Positions 59,490 through 64,000 of a DNA stretch of 64,000 nt are shown piece after piece. The DNA is from Ursus arctos. Its lineage: Eukaryota; Chordata; Mammalia; Carnivora; Ursidae. The DNA lies in NCBI RefSeq assembly GCF_023065955.2, contig NW_026622841.1:23371501-23435500 (forward strand), given 5' to 3'. The stretch's first letter is position 1. Each line of letters starts with the position of its first letter. The notes below the pieces were generated by a model, which was given only the letters and a program-made list of their open reading frames with translations, did not search any database and was not told the DNA's origin. The translations under genes and the position numbers were made by a program.

Positions 59490-60420
59490 ACACTTCGAGG
59501 TGAAGTTTACGTAGCATACCTTGGACCTTCATGAGGTATACAGTTAGTGGCATTCTGTGCATTGGCCATGTTGTCAGTGGGTGGTAGTTGCACTACAAAG
59601 GAGGTCCACTGCCTACAGAGGGGGCCCTGTACCCATTTCTCCCTCCGTGGGCCCTGGTAACCACTCTGCTTCTTGTCTCTCTGGATTGGCCTATTCTGGA
59701 TATTTCCCTGGGATTCAGTGGAATCCTAGAAGGTGTGACCTTTCCCGTCTAGCTGCTTTACTAAAGCACCACGTCCTCATCTACTAGCACATGCCAGAAC
59801 TTCATTTCTTTTTACGGCTGAATCCTAGTCCATTGTAAGGATCCACCACATTTTGTTGACCCATTTCTCAGTGGATCAATACTTGGGTAGTTTCTGCCTT
59901 TTTAGCCATCGTGAATAGTGTTACTGTGAACATGTGTGGGAAAGTATTTGGGTACCTGGTCTCCGTTCTTTCGGGGACATGCTCAGGGGTAGAATCGCTG
60001 AGTCATGGTATTTCTGTGTCCAGCTTTGTCAGGCAACACCAAACTGTTTTCCGCCGCCGTGCGCCATTCGACATCCGAGTCTGCGATGTGTGAGGGTGAT
60101 CATTTCTTTCTTTTTTTTTTTTTTAAATATTTTATTTATTTGACAGAGACAGCCAGCGAGAGAGGGAACATAAGCAGGGGGAGTGGGAGAGGAAGAAGCA
60201 GGCTCCCAGTGGAGGAGCCTGATGCGGGGCTCGATCCCGGAACACCGGGATCACGCCCTGAGCCAAAGGCAGATGCTTAACAAGTGAGCCACCCAGGCGC
60301 CCCAGGGTAATCGTTTCTTCACATCCTTGCCCAGCTCTGGTTTCCTGTTTGGATTCTAGCTATTCTAGTGGGTGCAAAGCAGTATCTCCTTGTGGATTTG
60401 ATTTGCAGCTGAGGACTGTC
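59490..60420 (-). repeat. Old LINE-1 3' portion, interrupted by a SINE
   Basis: Text such as TTCTTTTTACGGCTGAATCC, CCATTGTAAGGATCCACCAC, TAGCCATCGTGAATAGTG and, after the SINE, TGGTTTCCTGTTTGGATTC fits an antisense L1 ORF2 tail and 3'UTR. The SINE at 60109-60303 divides it. Confidence 0.75.
60093..60319 (-). repeat. SINEC with imperfect 16-bp target-site duplication
   Basis: Body 60109-60303: T-run, AAATATTTTATTTATTTGAC, AGCCAGCGAGAGAGGGAACA and GAGCCACCCAGGCGCCCC. AGGGTGATCATTTCTT (60093-60108) against AGGGTAATCGTTTCTT (60304-60319) differs at two bases, so it is older than the copies with perfect duplications. Confidence 0.95.
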
Positions 60421-60559
60421 TTTGAGCAACACCAAGAATGACCTTTTTTTCTGTCAGACTTTCTGGAAGGAGTGACTTTAAAGTGGAATGTGTAGGATCA
60501 GGAGACAGGTGGTATGGTGGTAACTGGTCATTGAGTGAATGGCCCTCTGTACCAGTGTT

Positions 60560-60720
60560 TCTAGAGTTTGGTTCTCCAACCGCTCTGTGTTTTACGTGTG
60601 TGGAAACAGAGCCTGGAGTGGCTGAATGACATGCTTAAGGTTGCATGGCTGCCAACCAGCACCCCTGGGGTTCGATTCAGGGCTGCTCCTCTGACTCTAA
60701 AAGCCCCAAAGAGCTCACAC
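60560..60720 (+). repeat. MIR element
   Basis: GTGTGGAAACAGAGCCTGGA, AATGACATGCTTAAGGTTGC and GGGTTCGATTCAGGGCTGCT match the MIR core order. Confidence 0.7.
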
Positions 60721-63499
60721 TCTTTCCATGGGAAGTTTGAATCTTGGCAGTAGGGAAAAATAAACCTGTCCATTTAGAAAATTCTCGTAAAAAGCAAAGG
60801 CTTCGAAGCTGGTGATGTAAAAGGGCAGATGTTGGCACTTGGTTGAGGTCCTGGAGTGATGAGGTGGCCGCTGCTGCCGCCTCCGTGAGCGGGCCTCAGT
60901 GGCCGGAGCATCCCTAGGCTGGCGGCTCCGGAAGAAAGTGCCTGCTTCTCTTGGGGGGGCTGCAAGGTCTCATTCTTGTCCCAGTGTCTGTTAAGACTTT
61001 GTAATTGCATTGAACGATGAGGTTGAGGAAGCACACAGGGTGAGCCCCAACTGTAGTGAGTTTTGAAGAACACCTTCTGTTAGGTGCTAGTTGGTTTTCA
61101 GGAAATACTGGCTGGACTAAATTGGGTGGAAGTTCTGTGGGGGGGGGGGGATCCTTTAAATGTGCAGTAACCTGATGTTTAAAAGCCCTTTGATGAATCC
61201 TGTTCTACCTAACCCTTTGGATGCGTCTTTTAGGTAAATTTGCTTTTCCATATTGGGTTAGTTTAGTGTGAGATATACCAGCTTTGGAAATCTACTTAAA
61301 AATAAGTGACAGTATAACTTACTGTATAGAGATGGGTTCACGTTTTCTCTGTGTTTATTAAGCCACTTTGTGAGGCTGATCAGAGGATGATGAATTGAGG
61401 CCTCAAGAAGCTTCTAAATCTGGAAAGAGGGACAGATAGTCAAACTGTAAAAGACCATGTCGGTATTGTAGGGTTGTGCACACTGGGGCTACGGTGCCCC
61501 TGGAGGAGTTGACCAAAGGCTTCGTGAAGCTGCTTGGAGGGAGGGAACTCAGGACAAAGACTTGGCAGAGGAGGGACCCAAACAAGGCCTGGAGGAATTT
61601 TGCAAAGCTAGGAGAAGGGAAACTATTTCAGGTATGGGGAGCAGTGTAGGCAGAGGCCCAGAGGAGAGAAAGTACAGCTGAACTGCCAGAAAATTGCTGG
61701 ACTTAGCTAGCTGTTTGGCTGGAGGGCAGGTTGGAGGCGGACGGAGAAGAGAACCCTAGTGGAGGCTGCCCTTAAAAGCTCCTGGAATGTGTGAGGGCTT
61801 CTAAGCAGGATATGGGTATGTTTTCACCATTTCCCAGCTACCCAGAAAGGAGCAGTGCTCGCTACCTACTTCTGAAGGTGAAGGTAGACCGATGTCAAGG
61901 TGTAAAGTGGCAGGGTGGGACTCCCCCCCGCCCCCAGGAGCGAGGGCAACTGCTGAGCCTGGTGCAAAGCGACCTCCATCACCACACCAAGCAGGGGTCC
62001 TCTCCTCCTCACATGTGAAGAAATGAAGGCTCAAGCACGGAGTGGCCTGCTTACGGGTAGGGCAGCTTCCCTGGACGAGGGCCACGGCTGGACCCAGGAG
62101 TGCCGACACATCACTCTGGCTGGGGAGCGCAGCGTTCCTGGCAGCTTTGACTGCCCACTTCCTAGGAGTCCTTCCTTCGGCTGGGACTTGCTGGGACCTC
62201 ACAGGGTTCTGTGGGTCCCAGCAACAGAATAATGCTGCCCAGAGAAGTGGGGGGTTTCCCTGCTGCTGCTCCTGTCGTCTTCTGTTTGCCCCTCCAGGAG
62301 TTGGGGAAGGTTTCGGGAAACTGACTCCAGAATCCTCTTGCTTCTTGGCTGAGGAGGGACTTTCTGGGTAGTGGGCCGTGTGACCCGGGGAGCATGGGCT
62401 GTGTGGAAGCCAGTCTGGAGCAGACCTAGCTTTCAACCTCACTCGAGAGTTTTCCACCTTTTAGACTTTGAGGGCTCCCTCAAGAAGAAACACGTACCAC
62501 GAAGGTGGGGAAGCTGATGAGCGTCAGACATGGTACTCTGTCCCCCAAAGGAAACGACAATAAAAAGCACTGCTTGATGAATCTTTGTTCTCAATGTCCT
62601 AGAAGCCGAAGCAGATTGCTTAAATTCTTGAGATTTAGCAAACGTATATACACAATATTCTGTTTGTGGCGTGCACAGTGGTGTTTCTCGTTTAATACCT
62701 TCTTGAATGCCCCATGAGCTTGGAAGGTGAATATCTTAAGAATTCTGTTCTTGGCAAACCCAATATTCAACTTCAGAGTTACGAGAAGGCTGTTACCTCC
62801 TCTCTCCCTGCCCCCCCCCCCCCCCCCCCCCGCTTCCCCCTTCTTAGGCTACTGTGGGAGCAGGGTCTAGTTAATCAGCTCATTTTAAGATACTTGTATG
62901 TATTAGAAGGTATCCAAAGCAAACTAAAAAAGTTCTCTTGTTGGCAAGATCCCTTCTAGCTAATCCTATTTTCTTCAATTTTCTATGAAGCCCTGGAAGG
63001 AAGTACTTGAAAAAGTTCAGGAGTAGAGCTATGCCTGACTCGAACAACTTGGGTTGGTTTATGTTGGTGGGTTTCTCCCTTGAATGCATGCTCCCTTGAA
63101 TGAGGGGGAGACATGTTATAAGTACTTCATGCTGGAGATGAAGAGCACTCATTTTGCTCGCTGACTCTGGGACTTTGTGCAAACCACTGCATCTCCTCTT
63201 CAGAGTGCAGAGACCGTCCTTTCTGCCGGACTTTTCTCTGGCCCTGCCATGGGAACTGGGTGGATCAGTGAACAGAGAACTCCAGCCCATGAGATTACTC
63301 TATCTGCAGTGACAGCAATCTGTGAATCCACAGACAAAAAGTTTGGGGAGATGGAATGCAGCTGTTGCTGTAATGAGTGAGGAGAGAAAATAGAATTTGG
63401 GGATTAAATATTGAGCTGGAAGATGTGAAGAGCCTGTAGCATAATTGCTACTTGATTCCATGTTCACAGTTGATCTAAATATTGTCCAAGGGCCCCTGC
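60721..63499. other. Mostly unclassified non-coding DNA
   Basis: No supported gene. Contains G12 (61139-61150), an ancient-repeat trace near 61570-61800, a MIR-like piece near 62005-62060 and C21 (62811-62831). The 218-codon minus frame at 61801-62457 overlaps these old repeats and looks accidental. Confidence 0.4.
62811..62831 (+). repeat. Poly-C run (21)
   Basis: Uninterrupted C21, the longest C homopolymer in the window, in a pyrimidine-rich stretch. Confidence 0.92.
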
Positions 63500-63504
63500 G
63501 TGTT

Positions 63505-63670
63505 GGAGAACAGCGCTACTCAGAATCAGCATCCATTGGGAGCCTGCTAGAATCCACCTCCCTGGGCCTGCCTCAGACCTGTTGAATCTGAGTAAGTGGG
63601 CAAGAGCCCAGGAATCTGTGCTAATAAGTTTTCCAGATGATTCTTCATGCCGAAACCGACAGAATTGAGG
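63505..63670. repeat. MER5-like DNA transposon remnant
   Basis: CAGCGCTACTCAGAATCAGC, TGGGAGCCTGCTAGAATCCA, CTCCCTGGGCCTGCCTCAGA, CAGGAATCTGTGCTAATAAG and CCAGATGATTCTTCATGC follow the MER5 order. Confidence 0.75.
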
Positions 63671-63689
63671 AAACCTCACTTTCGAGGAG

Positions 63690-63800
63690 AGCTTAGGGAC
63701 CGTGTACACTTACAGGTGAAGAAACAAGCCCAGGGAGGTCCATAGTTGACTGAAGCTTAGTTAGCAAGTTAGTGGATGAGCAGGGGGCTAGCCCATTACT
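63690..63800 (+). repeat. MIR fragment
   Basis: TTACAGGTGAAGAAACAAGC, CCAGGGAGGTCCATAG and GGATGAGCAGGGGGCTAGCC match the central part of MIR. Confidence 0.65.
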
Positions 63801-63804
63801 GTTC

Positions 63805-63975
63805 CTAGTGTGGTCTGTGATTAGCAGCATCAAAGGCACCTGGGAGCTCTTCAGAAATGCAAATGCACGTGTGCCGGGCCTATGGCTCAGAATCTTGTGC
63901 GGAGAAGGGGGTGTTTAGCAAGCCCTCGAAGGGATTCTCAAACATGCCTATGCATGTGAACCACTAGCCTTGGCT
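63805..63975. repeat. MER5-like DNA transposon remnant
   Basis: GTGGTCTGTGATTAGCAGCA, CACCTGGGAGCTCTTCAGAA, ATGCAAATGCACG and CTCAAACATGCCTATGCATG follow the same order as the copy at 63505. The outer ends resemble its terminal repeats. Confidence 0.65.
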
Positions 63976-64000
63976 CCCAGTTCCTCACACCTGGAGACAT

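Noticed and set aside
61801..62457. 218-codon minus-strand open frame, longest outside L1
   Set aside because: Low-complexity Pro/Ser/Gly/Arg composition, overlaps old repeat traces, competes with frames on the other strand, and has no recognisable domain.
1..64000. CRISPR arrays, operons, phage or other prokaryotic systems
   Set aside because: No regularly spaced direct repeats, no compact gene arrangement, and abundant mammalian repeats. The window is vertebrate DNA.
1..64000. A new multi-gene biological system
   Set aside because: I looked on both strands and found no set of linked coding regions outside retrotransposons. Claiming one would go beyond the sequence.

Overview
This is a stretch of mammalian nuclear DNA, most likely from a caniform carnivore and probably a bear or seal rather than dog or cat. 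The main evidence is about sixteen tRNA-derived carnivore SINEs (SINEC). Their heads end in the typical GGGGCGCCTGGGTGGC block, and their bodies carry the form I associate with bear, panda and pinniped genomes. A carnivore-type LINE-1 and scattered old mammalian repeats (MIR, L2, MER5-like) fit the same picture. The species call is inference.

I found no host protein-coding gene that I can support. The only substantial coding sequence belongs to retrotransposons, so the window is either intergenic or deep intron. Layout: 1-10 kb is mostly unclassified DNA with one old SINE, one old L1 tail and a short local duplication (6.0 and 8.4 kb). 10-15 kb has three SINEs, an ancient repeat split by one of them, and a plus-strand L1 tail. 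15-24 kb is nearly free of young repeats. 24-32 kb has three younger SINEs, MIR remnants, an LTR-like stretch and a GT microsatellite. 32.2-39.6 kb is a long, decayed minus-strand L1 with five SINEs inserted. 39.6-42 kb is mostly unclassified.

42.1-50.3 kb is the centrepiece. An older 5'-truncated L1 was interrupted by a nearly intact full-length L1 (44020-50215), whose 5'UTR was later hit by a SINE. All three layers are on the minus strand and each is flanked by its own target-site duplication. In the full-length L1, ORF1 and ORF2 are each broken only by what looks like one missing A in an A-run. 50.3-64 kb holds MIR, L2, MER5-like and L1 remnants, three SINEs and several homopolymer runs.

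Nothing here looks like a new multi-gene system. The best leads are the nested L1 and its two homopolymer lesions, the 54-bp local duplication, and young SINEs that may be polymorphic.
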